Shown here: piece by piece, positions 33,162 to 42,452 of the stretch
How positions within the stretch are numbered: position 1 is the first letter of the stretch
Layout: each line of letters begins with the position of its first letter
Source: Hemileia vastatrix
Lineage: Eukaryota; Basidiomycota; Pucciniomycetes; Pucciniales; Zaghouaniaceae
Reading direction: 5' to 3'
DNA: 64,000 nt
Assembly: GCA_030280995.1 (NCBI GenBank)
Contig: JASXTE010000002.1
Span: 10,492,683 to 10,556,682 of the forward strand
Translations under genes and position numbers: made by a program
Notes under the pieces: generated by a model
Database searches by the model: none
Told to the model about the DNA's origin: nothing
What the model saw: only the letters and a program-made list of their open reading frames with translations

Positions 33162-34025
33162 TCAATCAGCAAATAAAACTAAAGGTAAATAGTGCCTCCA
33201 CTTTTCGGCACTTGTCCCACACATTTTAACTAAAGCATCCTTAATAACTTGATGCCCTCTTTCAACCATGCCTTCAGCTTCAGGATAATATGGGGTTGCT
33301 ACCCTAACCTTTGATCCAACTTTTAATACGGCCTCTTTAAACTCTGTCCCAAATTCAGGACCTCCATCTACCGTCACCAACTTCATCACCCCATACCTAT
33401 ATACCCAATTATTCAAAAAAAATTCTGCCACATTTTTGGCAGTTAAATTATTAAGAGGCGCTGCCTCTACCCAACCAGATAAATCATCTCTGGCCACAAT
33501 TAAATATTTATATCGTCCCTCTTTTATATGGACGGCATCTAAACTAACTCTCCCAAAGAGCGTATATTCACCGGTCGCGCGTCCAGGTTCTTTTGGCCTT
33601 AAATAACTTCGTCTTTGACATTCTTCGCATGACTGAACCCACTGTTTAACAGCCATCTTCATGCCAGGCCACCAAAATCTATCAGAAATTCTTCTAAACG
33701 TTTCTCCAACGCCTCTATGCCCGAGATCTTCATGCAGTGATTTCAAAACTAATTCTTGCCCTTTCTCTTGAGTTATAACTACTTGAGGATTTGGATACCT
33801 TCTCCTCATTAAATGTCGACCAGATAGGTAAAACGTAGATGACTTCCTCTTGATAGCCACCCATTCATTGTCTTCACAATCTTCTGGCCTCACTAAAGTC
33901 AACAAATATTTGACTAACAAAAAATAAAAACCAGTCTGACCCCAGACTTCATCTTGAAAATCGATTAATATAACATCAATAGGGACTTCTCTATCACCAA
34001 TATCACCTGCACATGAATGAGCCAA
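33162..34025 (-). CDS. pol: E2 integrase core segment
   Basis: Zinc-binding H-x3-H (HEDLGHRG) and C-x2-C (CEECQ), then the catalytic core: Asp in VSLDAVHI, Asp in VTVDGGPEFG and Glu in EGMVERGHQ, about 35 residues after the second Asp. It joins DNA ends to chromosomal target and should produce the 4-bp duplication seen around E2 and its solo LTR. It is bounded by TGA codons at 34029-34031 and 33162-33164, both consistent with CGA-to-TGA at Arg positions. The first listed codon is a TTG, because the true frame continues upstream. Confidence 0.88.
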   Translation of the reverse strand: MAHSCAGDIGDREVPIDVILIDFQDEVWGQTGFYFLLVKYLLTLVRPEDCEDNEWVAIKRKSSTFYLSGRHLMRRRYPNPQVVITQEKGQELVLKSLHEDLGHRGVGETFRRISDRFWWPGMKMAVKQWVQSCEECQRRSYLRPKEPGRATGEYTLFGRVSLDAVHIKEGRYKYLIVARDDLSGWVEAAPLNNLTAKNVAEFFLNNWVYRYGVMKLVTVDGGPEFGTEFKEAVLKVGSKVRVATPYYPEAEGMVERGHQVIKDALVKMCGTSAEKWRHYLPLVLFAD

Positions 34026-34028
34026 TAA

Positions 34029-34541
34029 TCATTGACCCCTAAATAAATCTTTAATCGAGCTGTGTCGACGTTTTTCTTCTGAACCTTTGGATGCTTCGTA
34101 AACTGTATTCGAAAATACCTCTTTCTCTTTATCCATCTTTTTATTTAAATTCTCTAATTCTCCAACATATACACCATTCCTTAACTTACTACTATCCCAC
34201 ACTACCAATCCATCTTCCTCTACATACACCACATCTTCTTCTACCTCCTTTCTACTGAATTTATCTACACCTTTTCCAACACCTTTATTAACATAAAAAC
34301 TATTTTCCAGTTTATCCTCTTGGTGGAGGTCATCATCACCATAATCTAAACACAATAATCCTGCCAGTTTAGCCTCATGGGGGAGGTATGGAAAGTCTTC
34401 AGCTCCTTTAGTGCTGGCTTTGATAATAGGTATATCTTCATCGAACTCTTCTGAGTCTGAATCTTCTTCAATGGGTGGTCTCCTTGATAAACCATCTGGC
34501 ATAGTAAAAGTCTTGCCAGGATTATGAACTAAATCAAACAA
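34029..34541 (-). CDS. pol: E2 RNase H end and RNase H-integrase linker
   Basis: Begins with the RNase H terminal motif FDLVHNPGKTFTMPDGLSRRP, then an acidic linker of about 140 residues. The linker contains two LxxExKL units, PYLPHEAKLAG (from DNA near 34358-34392) and DLHQEDKLEN (near 34308-34338), which are the translated form of the CAGTTTA-hairpin motif. A TAA at 34548-34550 separates it from the RNase H part upstream. Confidence 0.8.
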   Translation of the reverse strand: MFDLVHNPGKTFTMPDGLSRRPPIEEDSDSEEFDEDIPIIKASTKGAEDFPYLPHEAKLAGLLCLDYGDDDLHQEDKLENSFYVNKGVGKGVDKFSRKEVEEDVVYVEEDGLVVWDSSKLRNGVYVGELENLNKKMDKEKEVFSNTVYEASKGSEEKRRHSSIKDLFRGQ

Positions 34542-34638
34542 AAAATGTTAAATAAAAGCTACCCATCTCGTCATGGGTGCGTTCGGTAAACTTGGGGAAT
34601 TAATCATCTGGATTAACGATTTCCAATCCACTTGCAAC

Positions 34639-35931
34639 TCAAAATGTTGCCCCCACAAAATATGCTAAAGTTTCTTCAGTATTTTTTCCACACCACATAA
34701 TTTCATTTTTTGGTTGAGAATATCTTGATTTGACCTCAGTAAATACTACAGATTCATACCTAACTGGCCTGATGTAACCAGCTTTATCCATCTGGGACAA
34801 AACCGCCCCAGCTGCAACCTGACTTGAATCAACTGCTAAATAAATTCTACCAGCATCTTTTCCATAATCCAACTTGTGCATGACTAAATCCTTCCCTACA
34901 ACCTCCTTCAACTTCACAAACGCCTTCTCACACTCTTCATCCCACTCCCAGTCTGCATCCTTTCTCGTTAACTGTCTCAATGGAGCTGCCAATGAAGAAA
35001 AGTCCTTAATAAACATTCTAACATATACGCAAACGACTAAAAACCCTCTAACTTCGGTCATATTCTTGGGTCTTGGCCAGGACTGAATTTTGTTAACTTT
35101 CTTCTTGGACATAATCCTACCCTCTCTACATACCACATGGCCTAATATTTCTAAGGCTGGCACACAACATGAAAATTTTGAACCTGTTATAGTTAAACCA
35201 GCCTCTTCAATTCGAAACAAGATTCTTTCTAATGTAATTGCAAACTCCCAAATGAATTTGCGTATCCCGGGATTCTCTTTCAACACCTGGTTATCATAGT
35301 CGGTTTTTGGTCCCTTAATTCCTCCATCATCTATAAAGATTCCAGCATATTGTGGAATTTCATCTTGAAGGATCCAAGCCATCTGAGCTTGATAAACTGC
35401 AACCGAATTTGTTGCTCCTTGAGGTAATCTTGTTAACTGTAAACGTCCAAGTGGTGTATCGAATGTAGTGAGAGGCCTTGAGTCCGGATGTAACTCTCTC
35501 TCATCATATCCACCCATAATATCTCCCAATTCATAACACACTCTCCCTGAAAACGCTTCAACAAACTCCTCAGCACTAGGCAGTATCCCAGAATCCTTTA
35601 TTGTAACCCTATTTAATTCCCTAAGATCATGAACAACTCTAAGCTTGCCATTCGGTTTCTTGATAAAAAATACCGGACTAGAATAACTTGACGTTGATTG
35701 CTCATACAGTCCAGTGCGTATCCCTTCTCTGACAACTTCAATATAGGCTTCTTTTAATGCAGCCGGAATAGGAATTGGTTTCTGCTGCCACGGTTCATGA
35801 CATACCACAGGAATCTTGTAAGGCTCCCCATAGGAATGCTTCAACACACCCCTCTCCTCTTCTACAAAAGCAATGGCCTTCTCTTGCTTGACCATCACAT
35901 CCAACAACAACTTCTTCTCTTCTCCAGACAA
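34639..35931 (-). CDS. pol: E2 reverse transcriptase and RNase H segment
   Basis: Reverse transcriptase with KPNGKLRVVHDLRELN, the GYDERELHPDSRPLTTF segment, LPQGATNSVAVYQ, and the catalytic box FIDD (residues 199-202) instead of YxDD. RNase H starts with LAVDSSQVAAGAVLSQ and continues to SRYSQPKNEIMW. The frame then breaks at a C5/G5 run (34650-34654): in the neighbouring frame the RNase H continues as QHFELQVDWKSLIQMINSP, so this is a one-base shift or sequencing error. The upstream frame is the same as the repeat-bearing linker, with TGA at 35944-35946 and 36100-36102 between them. Confidence 0.87.
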   Translation of the reverse strand: MSGEEKKLLLDVMVKQEKAIAFVEEERGVLKHSYGEPYKIPVVCHEPWQQKPIPIPAALKEAYIEVVREGIRTGLYEQSTSSYSSPVFFIKKPNGKLRVVHDLRELNRVTIKDSGILPSAEEFVEAFSGRVCYELGDIMGGYDERELHPDSRPLTTFDTPLGRLQLTRLPQGATNSVAVYQAQMAWILQDEIPQYAGIFIDDGGIKGPKTDYDNQVLKENPGIRKFIWEFAITLERILFRIEEAGLTITGSKFSCCVPALEILGHVVCREGRIMSKKKVNKIQSWPRPKNMTEVRGFLVVCVYVRMFIKDFSSLAAPLRQLTRKDADWEWDEECEKAFVKLKEVVGKDLVMHKLDYGKDAGRIYLAVDSSQVAAGAVLSQMDKAGYIRPVRYESVVFTEVKSRYSQPKNEIMWCGKNTEETLAYFVGATF

Positions 35932-36099
35932 CCAACCATCAGGTCAAAAATTAACAACACCCAGTCTCTCAAAAGTGATTCTGGACGTCTCATAAAATTC
36001 AGGCGGATTCTTTACCAAGGGACTTTTATAAGGATCTCTTGATAACCTTGGTCTTCTCAAAGGTGGATTTAATTCGGCAGGTAGCGGTTCATTAATAGG

Positions 36100-36873
36100 T
36101 CAAACTTTATTTGCTACTTTCTTATATTTGGCTGTGTCCACATCTAAATAAGCTTGAGGTAAAACATTTACTTTTGTATCGCCATTAAAAATTTCATCAA
36201 ATGAATCTTCTTCATCGCCAGAATCGGAATAAGAAAAATTAGAAAAATATTTTATTTCATTTTTAAATTTTACCCTTTTCTCTTTTCCCTCATCTAATTT
36301 ATAATCAGATTTTCCAACACCTTTGCTTCCCTTATCCAACAGTAAATCACCCGTAAAGAAAGTCGGCAGTTTAACCTCTTGCTGGAGGACCGGAATTGAA
36401 TTTTCACAAAAATTATTTTTTTGTGTTTTAATTATACTGAGATTTTTTATTGGATTTTGATGTGATTTTTGCAGTTTACCCTCTTGCTGGAGGTCCAGAA
36501 TAGAAGGAGATAATTGCAGTTTAACCTCTTGCTGGAGGTCCGGAATAACATTTTCACGTAAGTTATTTTTTTGTGTTTTACTTATACTGAGATTTTTAAT
36601 TTGGTTTTGATGAGTTTTTCGCAGTTTACCCTCTTGCTGGAGGTCCATAATAGAAGGAGATAATTGCAATTTAACCTCTTGCTGGAGGTCATAAAACATA
36701 CCCTTCCAATTTTTATCCAACCTAATTTGGCCCATTTTGCCTTTTTCACCGTTTTTAAATTTTATAGAAAAACATGGTAAATCCAATAAACATATAGAAA
36801 AGTCCATAATGTATTTGCACTCCAAAGTAATATTAACAGAAAATAATTGAGAATCCACTTGAATTATCTCCAA
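36100..36873 (-). CDS. pol: E2 protease-RT linker with LxxExKL repeats
   Basis: First part of the pol frame, reached from gag-protease by a -1 shift at 36951-36957; codons from about 36957 are open. Residues about 62-170 hold two copies of a roughly 48-residue repeat. Each copy contains two DLQQE(V/G)KL motifs separated by QLSPSI and followed by HQN.IKNLSI.KTQKNN; a seventh motif follows. Each DLQQExKL is the minus-strand translation of CAGTTTAACCTCTTGCTGG-type DNA (36363, 36473, 36513, 36620, 36665). The C-terminal part is acidic. The role is unknown; the position suggests a processing spacer. It ends in TGA, likely CGA in origin. Confidence 0.7.
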   Translation of the reverse strand: MEIIQVDSQLFSVNITLECKYIMDFSICLLDLPCFSIKFKNGEKGKMGQIRLDKNWKGMFYDLQQEVKLQLSPSIMDLQQEGKLRKTHQNQIKNLSISKTQKNNLRENVIPDLQQEVKLQLSPSILDLQQEGKLQKSHQNPIKNLSIIKTQKNNFCENSIPVLQQEVKLPTFFTGDLLLDKGSKGVGKSDYKLDEGKEKRVKFKNEIKYFSNFSYSDSGDEEDSFDEIFNGDTKVNVLPQAYLDVDTAKYKKVANKV

Positions 36874-36944
36874 GTGAGCTGACCTATTGCAATCCGGGAT
36901 CTCATCCTGAGGAGAGATTACAACATTAGAGTGATCAGCCCCTG

Positions 36945-39554
36945 CTACCCCAAAAAATGAGGGCTTTCATCCCTTTCCAACAAACATAACTCACCAGAAG
37001 CCGTCCGTTTTATATGCCACTTCTTGGTGCAAACACAACACTGGCACAGAGTAGTAATCCCTGGCCGTGTTTCCCAACCTTCATCTCCAGGAGGCGCTAA
37101 CCGCATATGTAACCTCCGCATATCTTCACCAGTGATCTCCAAACTAATCCCCATGCCAGCTTGATACCCTATCCTGGCCTCAAAATCCATCAAAAAAGGA
37201 CCTCCAAGAACAGTTTTGACTGCTCCTCTGGCCACATAAAAGTGAACCTTACCAACAGATCCACCAATGCCTAACCTGACATGCTCAGCTGTACCCATCA
37301 GCTCTGTTGCATGCCCTCCAATGCCTCTGAGGTTTCCCCCAGTCCCACTTTTAATTGGCAAGCCTATACTCGTCGCTTGCTCCAATGAAATTAAATTAAT
37401 TTGAGACCCTGAATCGACCAAGGCCTTAACTTCTTTAACGTTAAGAGTTACCACCAGGTAACCCAGGGGAGCGGAAAAATGTGTATCTACATCTTCCCCA
37501 AACTTTTCAGCATTTTCACAAATATATTCCACCTCTCCAGTGGAAACCCGACGCCTCGTCAAATGCTTCTTTTGCTTTTCAGCAAGGGCCGGACTAATCG
37601 TAAATAACTCCCCCAAAGATAAGGGAATCTGCACTTGATTCACCCTATTCAAAACTGCGTCCATCGCATTAGCTTGACCAGAAACTACTGGCCGCTCATA
37701 CTGGACCTTTGATTTAACAACCTTGGCCCTGGGTACCTCTTGAGGTCCAACCGAGCCATCTTCACCCCCCATTATAACATCTTCACTTTCTATAACCCTA
37801 ACTCCGTCACCAGCTTCTTGCACTAATCCTGATCCATCGCTAGTCCTTCTTACACCCTCCATTGGGATGGGACCGCTAAAACTTGGTCTGGGTAGAGACG
37901 CCAACGGTACGTCCTCCTCAGAATCCAAATCATCCTCTGGCATAGGCTCACCATTTAAATCAAACTTGCCATAACTAGGGGGCCCCATATCAGCAATCCC
38001 CTTCTGCATTTTATATAATTTGTCCATAGAGTAAGGGTTCAATTTGTTGACGGCAGTTTGAGCACTAGAATTCTTGTCCTTAGAGTAAGGGTTCACTTTG
38101 TTATTGGCCTTGCCAGGATTAGCCCTCAATTGGCTCTGAATGCTACTTTTCGCCTTAGTAGCAGCTGCTCTTCTAGCAGCATTAACATCGTATTGGCCGG
38201 CCATACAGCTGCCCTCCACCTGGGCAACCGTCGCCAGCTCTAAACCACCAAAAGAAGTAGAAAATGTGGCTTTACTGACCTCTTTCTCCTTGCCCTTGTC
38301 AGCTTTACCACCATTACCATTACCATTTTTGCCACTCTTGGCATTAACATCTTCATCCGTTACCTCTTCAAATCTGGCTCTCCTTCCAGCCGTTAAACTT
38401 CTTCTGACCAAATCAGAAGGAGACTGTCCATCACTGGGCTTGATGAACAAACCATCAGGAAATTTATAAACTTTACCATCAAATAAAACTCGCCCAGCAT
38501 CCATATCCTTATCAAGAGCAAAACAAACTGTTTCTCTGTGCCCCCTCCTATTACAATAGGAGCACACCTTTGACTCATCATAGCCACCTCTATATCCATT
38601 ACCACCATTACCACCATTTCTCCCATTGCCTGGGAAGCGGTTACCATTATTATTGCCATTATAATTTTGACGTTCATAACCTCTGGACTGATAAGAAGTC
38701 GATGTCGACAAAGAAGCTATTGGGGCCTTGTTGGCCTTCTGAGTCTCTTGAACAAATATTTTTAATTGTTTCGTTAAATCGGCCAAGTGATTGACCATCT
38801 TATTATCTACATTGCCCTCAACTTTAGCAACAGGTAATCCCATTTGAGCCTTCTTGGCCTCCTGGGCTTTGACCATAATATCGTTGTTTTTGGCCAAAAC
38901 TTCGCTAACCTTGCTAACATATTGAGTGCATGACTCTTGATATTTGTCCAACGCCAATAACTTTAGATGGGCTTGAATGTTGTCCTTGATAACCTCCAGA
39001 GCCGGCAGTTTCTGCTCACCATTAGGCAGTTCCTTCATCAAATATTTTCTTGAAAGATCCTTCAAGACGTCCATTCGAATATCCCTGCTGCATGCTGTCC
39101 AAAACAAATCTTTTGCTTGATTCTCATGCACTAACTCATCCACCAATATGAGATATTCCACCACTTCATCAAACTGAACACAGAGCTTTTTGAAGTCAGC
39201 CATAGAAGAAACACCACCTTTTGCTTTCCAGTCTCCAACAATTTTATTGAGGTCCATCATAGTAAACCTAACACCCCATCTATCGACCATAGCTTTAGAA
39301 AGCTTTACCCAATCCTTGTCTTTGAATGCCTGCATAGCAATAACCTCTTTTTCCACCTCCCTATCAGCAATAAAAAACCTAACTTGCTTCACCATATCCA
39401 CATGGGAAGCACCATCAACAGCAGCAGCAGCTTCATACCTGCTAATGAACCATTTAACCTCCTCCCCATCAAACTTTGGGCCATACCAAGAAACAATTCT
39501 AACTGAGGGAGTAAGAGGGTTAGAAGATCCAGAAGCAACAGCAGAAGAAGACAT
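36945..39554 (-). CDS. gag-pro: E2 Gag-protease (869 residues)
   Basis: Intact. The capsid-like domain lies in residues about 20-260 (starting VRIVSWYGPKFDGEEVKWF), followed by a Gly/Asn-rich basic stretch and a canonical C-x2-C-x4-H-x4-C zinc knuckle (CSYCNRRGHRETVC) at 331-344. A long Pro/Ser/Asp-rich spacer follows, then a retropepsin with active site DSG at 714-716 and the closing motif VLGGPFLMDFEARIGY. The ATG at 39554 gives a natural MSSSAVASG start. It ends TTTTTTGGGGTAG: the slippery heptamer lies directly before the stop, so Gag-Pol is made by -1 frameshifting. This ORF is open throughout while pol is damaged, so it may still yield particles. Confidence 0.9.
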   Translation of the reverse strand: MSSSAVASGSSNPLTPSVRIVSWYGPKFDGEEVKWFISRYEAAAAVDGASHVDMVKQVRFFIADREVEKEVIAMQAFKDKDWVKLSKAMVDRWGVRFTMMDLNKIVGDWKAKGGVSSMADFKKLCVQFDEVVEYLILVDELVHENQAKDLFWTACSRDIRMDVLKDLSRKYLMKELPNGEQKLPALEVIKDNIQAHLKLLALDKYQESCTQYVSKVSEVLAKNNDIMVKAQEAKKAQMGLPVAKVEGNVDNKMVNHLADLTKQLKIFVQETQKANKAPIASLSTSTSYQSRGYERQNYNGNNNGNRFPGNGRNGGNGGNGYRGGYDESKVCSYCNRRGHRETVCFALDKDMDAGRVLFDGKVYKFPDGLFIKPSDGQSPSDLVRRSLTAGRRARFEEVTDEDVNAKSGKNGNGNGGKADKGKEKEVSKATFSTSFGGLELATVAQVEGSCMAGQYDVNAARRAAATKAKSSIQSQLRANPGKANNKVNPYSKDKNSSAQTAVNKLNPYSMDKLYKMQKGIADMGPPSYGKFDLNGEPMPEDDLDSEEDVPLASLPRPSFSGPIPMEGVRRTSDGSGLVQEAGDGVRVIESEDVIMGGEDGSVGPQEVPRAKVVKSKVQYERPVVSGQANAMDAVLNRVNQVQIPLSLGELFTISPALAEKQKKHLTRRRVSTGEVEYICENAEKFGEDVDTHFSAPLGYLVVTLNVKEVKALVDSGSQINLISLEQATSIGLPIKSGTGGNLRGIGGHATELMGTAEHVRLGIGGSVGKVHFYVARGAVKTVLGGPFLMDFEARIGYQAGMGISLEITGEDMRRLHMRLAPPGDEGWETRPGITTLCQCCVCTKKWHIKRTASGELCLLERDESPHFLG
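36951..36957 (-). promoter_or_regulatory. Candidate -1 ribosomal frameshift site (T TTT TTG)
   Basis: On the minus strand the gag-protease frame reads CAT TTT TTG GGG TAG. T TTT TTG fits the X XXY YYZ slippery rule, and a -1 slip gives TTT TTT GGG GTA, which enters the pol frame. Pol is open from here through VAGADHSNVVISPQDEIPD into the linker. The shift direction and distance to the stop are those of retroviral sites; a downstream stimulatory structure was not identified. Confidence 0.75.
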
Positions 39555-39589
39555 CCCAATAAGTAATGAAAAGCGTTAACAATCGATAA

Positions 39590-39675
39590 AATAACAAGCC
39601 TCTTGCAGGCCAATAACAAAAATCCAATTAGAGTTCCAGAAAATAAGCCTCTTGCAGGCTAAGAACGTTCTTGAT
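39590..39675. repeat. Two leader hairpins (GCCTCTTGCAGGC) of E2
   Basis: AAGCCTCTTGCAGGC occurs at about 39597-39611 and 39647-39661 in the E2 leader. Each is a GCCT/AGGC stem with a CTTGC loop, resembling the hairpin motif of the rest of the element. They lie between the primer binding site and the gag ATG, a typical packaging-signal position. Confidence 0.5.
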
Positions 39676-39710
39676 CCAAGTAAGTCTTTAAAGAAAGCTA
39701 GAGAAATAGA

Positions 39711-39728
39711 ACCCCACGTTGGGCGCCA
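39711..39728 (-). promoter_or_regulatory. Primer binding site of E2
   Basis: The minus strand reads TGGCGCCCAACGTGGGGT, starting two bases after the 5' LTR end. TGGCGCCCAACGTGG is a common retroelement primer-binding sequence. The leader from here to gag is about 155 nt. Confidence 0.8.
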
Positions 39729-39730
39729 AC

Positions 39731-40856
39731 TATGGTAAGGTAAACTCTTACAGTTGCCTTGCTGTAAGCAGAATCTGGAGGAGATATGTGGATTTAGCTG
39801 AAAACCCCGTCCTTCCAATAAAAATAACAAAATGGGTATTCTAAATCACTAAGCTAACCAGTCTACTTGGATCTGATTGATAAAAATAATGAAACTCTTG
39901 AATATTTAACGCTTATTGAGATTTAAAGAAAGTGGCTGTTGAGAAAGAAATACTGATAACAACAATTAAGGTGTACCAGTGAAAGATCTGAAAAGATTGA
40001 CTTTTATGTTTTTATAATAATTTGAATTTTTATGAGACAGCAATAATCAAGTCCCAGTGATGAAGAGCTTTCTAAAGATACCCTGTATGGAGTGTTATTT
40101 TAATTGCTGAGTAGTATTTCTAAAATGTTATATATAAAATATAAAGTTATAAGGGTATTACAAATTTATTTAATTTGTTGAGTAATAAAAAATGAGACCG
40201 TGGTGGTTAAAGATTAAGCTGTATAATCTGTCCCCCCCTCTCAATTTCGAGTTTGAGAAGCGCTTAAGTATTCCTAGTCACGTGCCTAAGTTTTCCCCTC
40301 CAGAGCTCTCCCAGAGTCCATCCGGAGCCCATACGGAGTCCATACGGAGTCGAAACGGAGTCCGTACGGAGTCTGTCCGGACTTCCGGACTCAATTAGAA
40401 CCTTAAAAACTATAATAAAAAATCTAGAAAAATTACACATAATAGAGCTACTTCCCCTTTATATTCCAAACTAATTTTCGTAGTCTGCGCAGCTCTAATT
40501 ACCCCGTGAAAATTCAACAAAGTTAAGTAATTTTCTGAAACTGTAAATATTTCTATAAAACTTTAAAATTCATTTAAAAATATAAGAAAAATAGTAAAAA
40601 TTCTGGAAAAATTTCCCAAGGTTCTTGAGTGACTCGACTTGATACTAATAAACTTTTCAGACCATAAAAATAAGTTTTCTCCGTAAAATAAATTGTTTTT
40701 GTGTAGGCATTCGCTCGTGACCAATTTCTTCATATTTAAAACTCAAATAAATTAAATAAAACCCTTTTATATAAAAATAATAATAACGCCAATCTTGTAC
40801 ACCGTAATAACTCCATTTACGTATTTAGGTTCCGTACTAAACTTTAGACTACCACA
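39731..40856 (-). repeat. 5' LTR of E2
   Basis: Minus strand; boundaries as for the 3' LTR (TGTGGTA...TACCATA). It differs from 29214-30340 at scattered single positions. The right flank is CCGGGATCAG, of which CCGG duplicates the left flank. The decamer run is at about 40312-40388. Confidence 0.9.
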
Positions 40857-41190
40857 CCGGGATCAGACATTATTAATTGCGGAAGATTCTTATCCACTAG
40901 CCCCAGGGCTAGTGGATAAGAAATCCACGATAATGCATTACACCGTCTCTTATACCCCAATTTCCATTCCTAATTCCTGATCCCAAACTCATCACATCCA
41001 TAATGGATTTGCAAAAAAGTCACATGACTCATAATTGCTGATGCCATCCTTAAGTCTTTCCTCACTCTATGCCACTTAATTTTGGTGGCAAACACTTAAG
41101 TTTTTTTCTATCTACACACCTCAACTGCACATTTGGAAGTGAATTTCCACTTCCCACTTCCCTCATCACATATCCCTTCCACCGACAACA

Positions 41191-42452
41191 ATGAAGCACC
41201 TCTCTACTAGGAAGCTACTTCACTCAACAATGAATGCTATCAGTTTTCTTTTAGTTCTTTACTATAAATCTGACTCAGATTTGGAAGATGCTTTAGCTTA
41301 TATGTGTTTTCTTTCCAAAAATAGTTACATCATCACCAGGGGGCCAAATCTTTATCATGATCCCTGATATGATCTGGCCTCCATTCTCAACATTCCTCAT
41401 TTAAACTTCACCCAAATTTTTAGAAGTTCTCCCAATTCTTTCTTTAAACTTTATCAACTCATTTCTGAACATCCTATCTTCCATAACAATTCTCATAACA
41501 AACAGCAAAATCCTGCCATCCAACTTGCTGTTGCTCTATGTCGCTTTGGCTCAAATGTAAATGGTGCTGCCATAAGACGTTTGGATAATCTCTTTAACAT
41601 AGGATATGGTACCGTGATATTATACACCAAGCGCTGTATTATTGCTATTCTTTCCCTCAAGTCTCAAACTCTTGCTTGGCCAACTCCAGAACAGCGACTT
41701 GAATCCTCTCAAGTAATGCAAGCTGAAGGTTTCCCTGGCTGTATAGGTTTTGTTGATGGCACAACCATCCCTTTGAGTCAAAACCCTGCTCATGATGGCA
41801 ACCATTATTTTGATCACAAAAAAAGGTTTCTTCAAAATCTTCTCCAAGTTCTCATCTTTCACAATCTAACTTTTTATCTTCTTTCTAGATACTCTATTGC
41901 CGTTCAACTTGTATGTGATGTCAAAAAAAAATTGTTGCTTTTCACAGTGGCTGCCCTGGATCATGTCATGACTCTTCCATCTTCCAAAGAATGAGGATTT
42001 CTCAATCCCCTTACTCATACTTTGACAAATCTCAGTACCTCCTTGAAGACTCAGCATATGCAAGTGGAAAGTACATTATACCTGCTTTCTGTGGTGCAAC
42101 TTCAGAAAATGACCCCAAAACTGCCTTTAATTATCACCTTGCAAAATAAAGAGTACGAATTGAACATGCTATAGGTATTTTAAAGGGATGATTTTCTAGT
42201 CTTCGGGAGCTCAGAATCCAATTTCAAAAAAAATTGGAGATCAAAACTTCAAATCATTGGATCTTGACTTGCGTAATACTCCACAATATTCTAGCTGATT
42301 TAAAGGATGAGTGGAATGATCTTTATGAAGAAGAGGATCCTGAACCACCACCGGCACTCCCCTCCCTTGATTCACAAATCATTCAATCAACCGGCATACG
42401 CTCCATTATAATTCCAATTACTCTCCAAAATTTCACTTTGCAACACTTTTAA
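41191..42452 (+). pseudogene. PIF/Harbinger-type DDE transposase, decayed
   Basis: Nuclease of transposon Y. From ATG 41191 the frame carries a Harbinger-like N-terminal region (PAIQLAVALCRFGSNVNGAAIRRL). Then comes the first catalytic segment GCIGFVDGTTIPLS with the downstream YFDHKKR. A 63-bp GT-AG intron (41826-41888) splices KKR to YSIAVQLVCD. After an A9 run (41925-41933) the frame shifts by one and continues with the second Asp motif (GCPGSCHDSSIF), AYASGKYIIPAF and the Glu motif RIEHAIGILKG, ending near LDSQIIQST. Lesions are TGA at 41365, the homopolymer shift, TAA near 42148 and TGA near 42188; most fit C-to-T change. It resembles DDE_Tnp_4 proteins. Not functional as it stands. Confidence 0.75.

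Larger units (their letters stand above)
29214..40856 (-). mobile_element. Ty3/gypsy element E2, full length
   Basis: An 11.6-kb element on the minus strand: 5' LTR 39731-40856, primer binding site, gag-protease, a repeat-bearing linker, reverse transcriptase, RNase H, integrase, a 2.3-kb 3' tail with hairpin arrays, polypurine tract, and 3' LTR 29214-30340. The flanking duplication is CCGG (29210-29213 and 40857-40860). Gag-protease is intact; pol has one homopolymer shift and several stops, mostly TGA. The order RT-RH-IN and the RT type (GYDERELHPDSRPLTTF) are those of a fungal gypsy clade distinct from G1. No chromodomain is seen. Confidence 0.92.

Noticed and set aside
38140..38469. 109-codon frame antisense to E2 gag
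   Set aside because: Shadow of the intact gag-protease frame.
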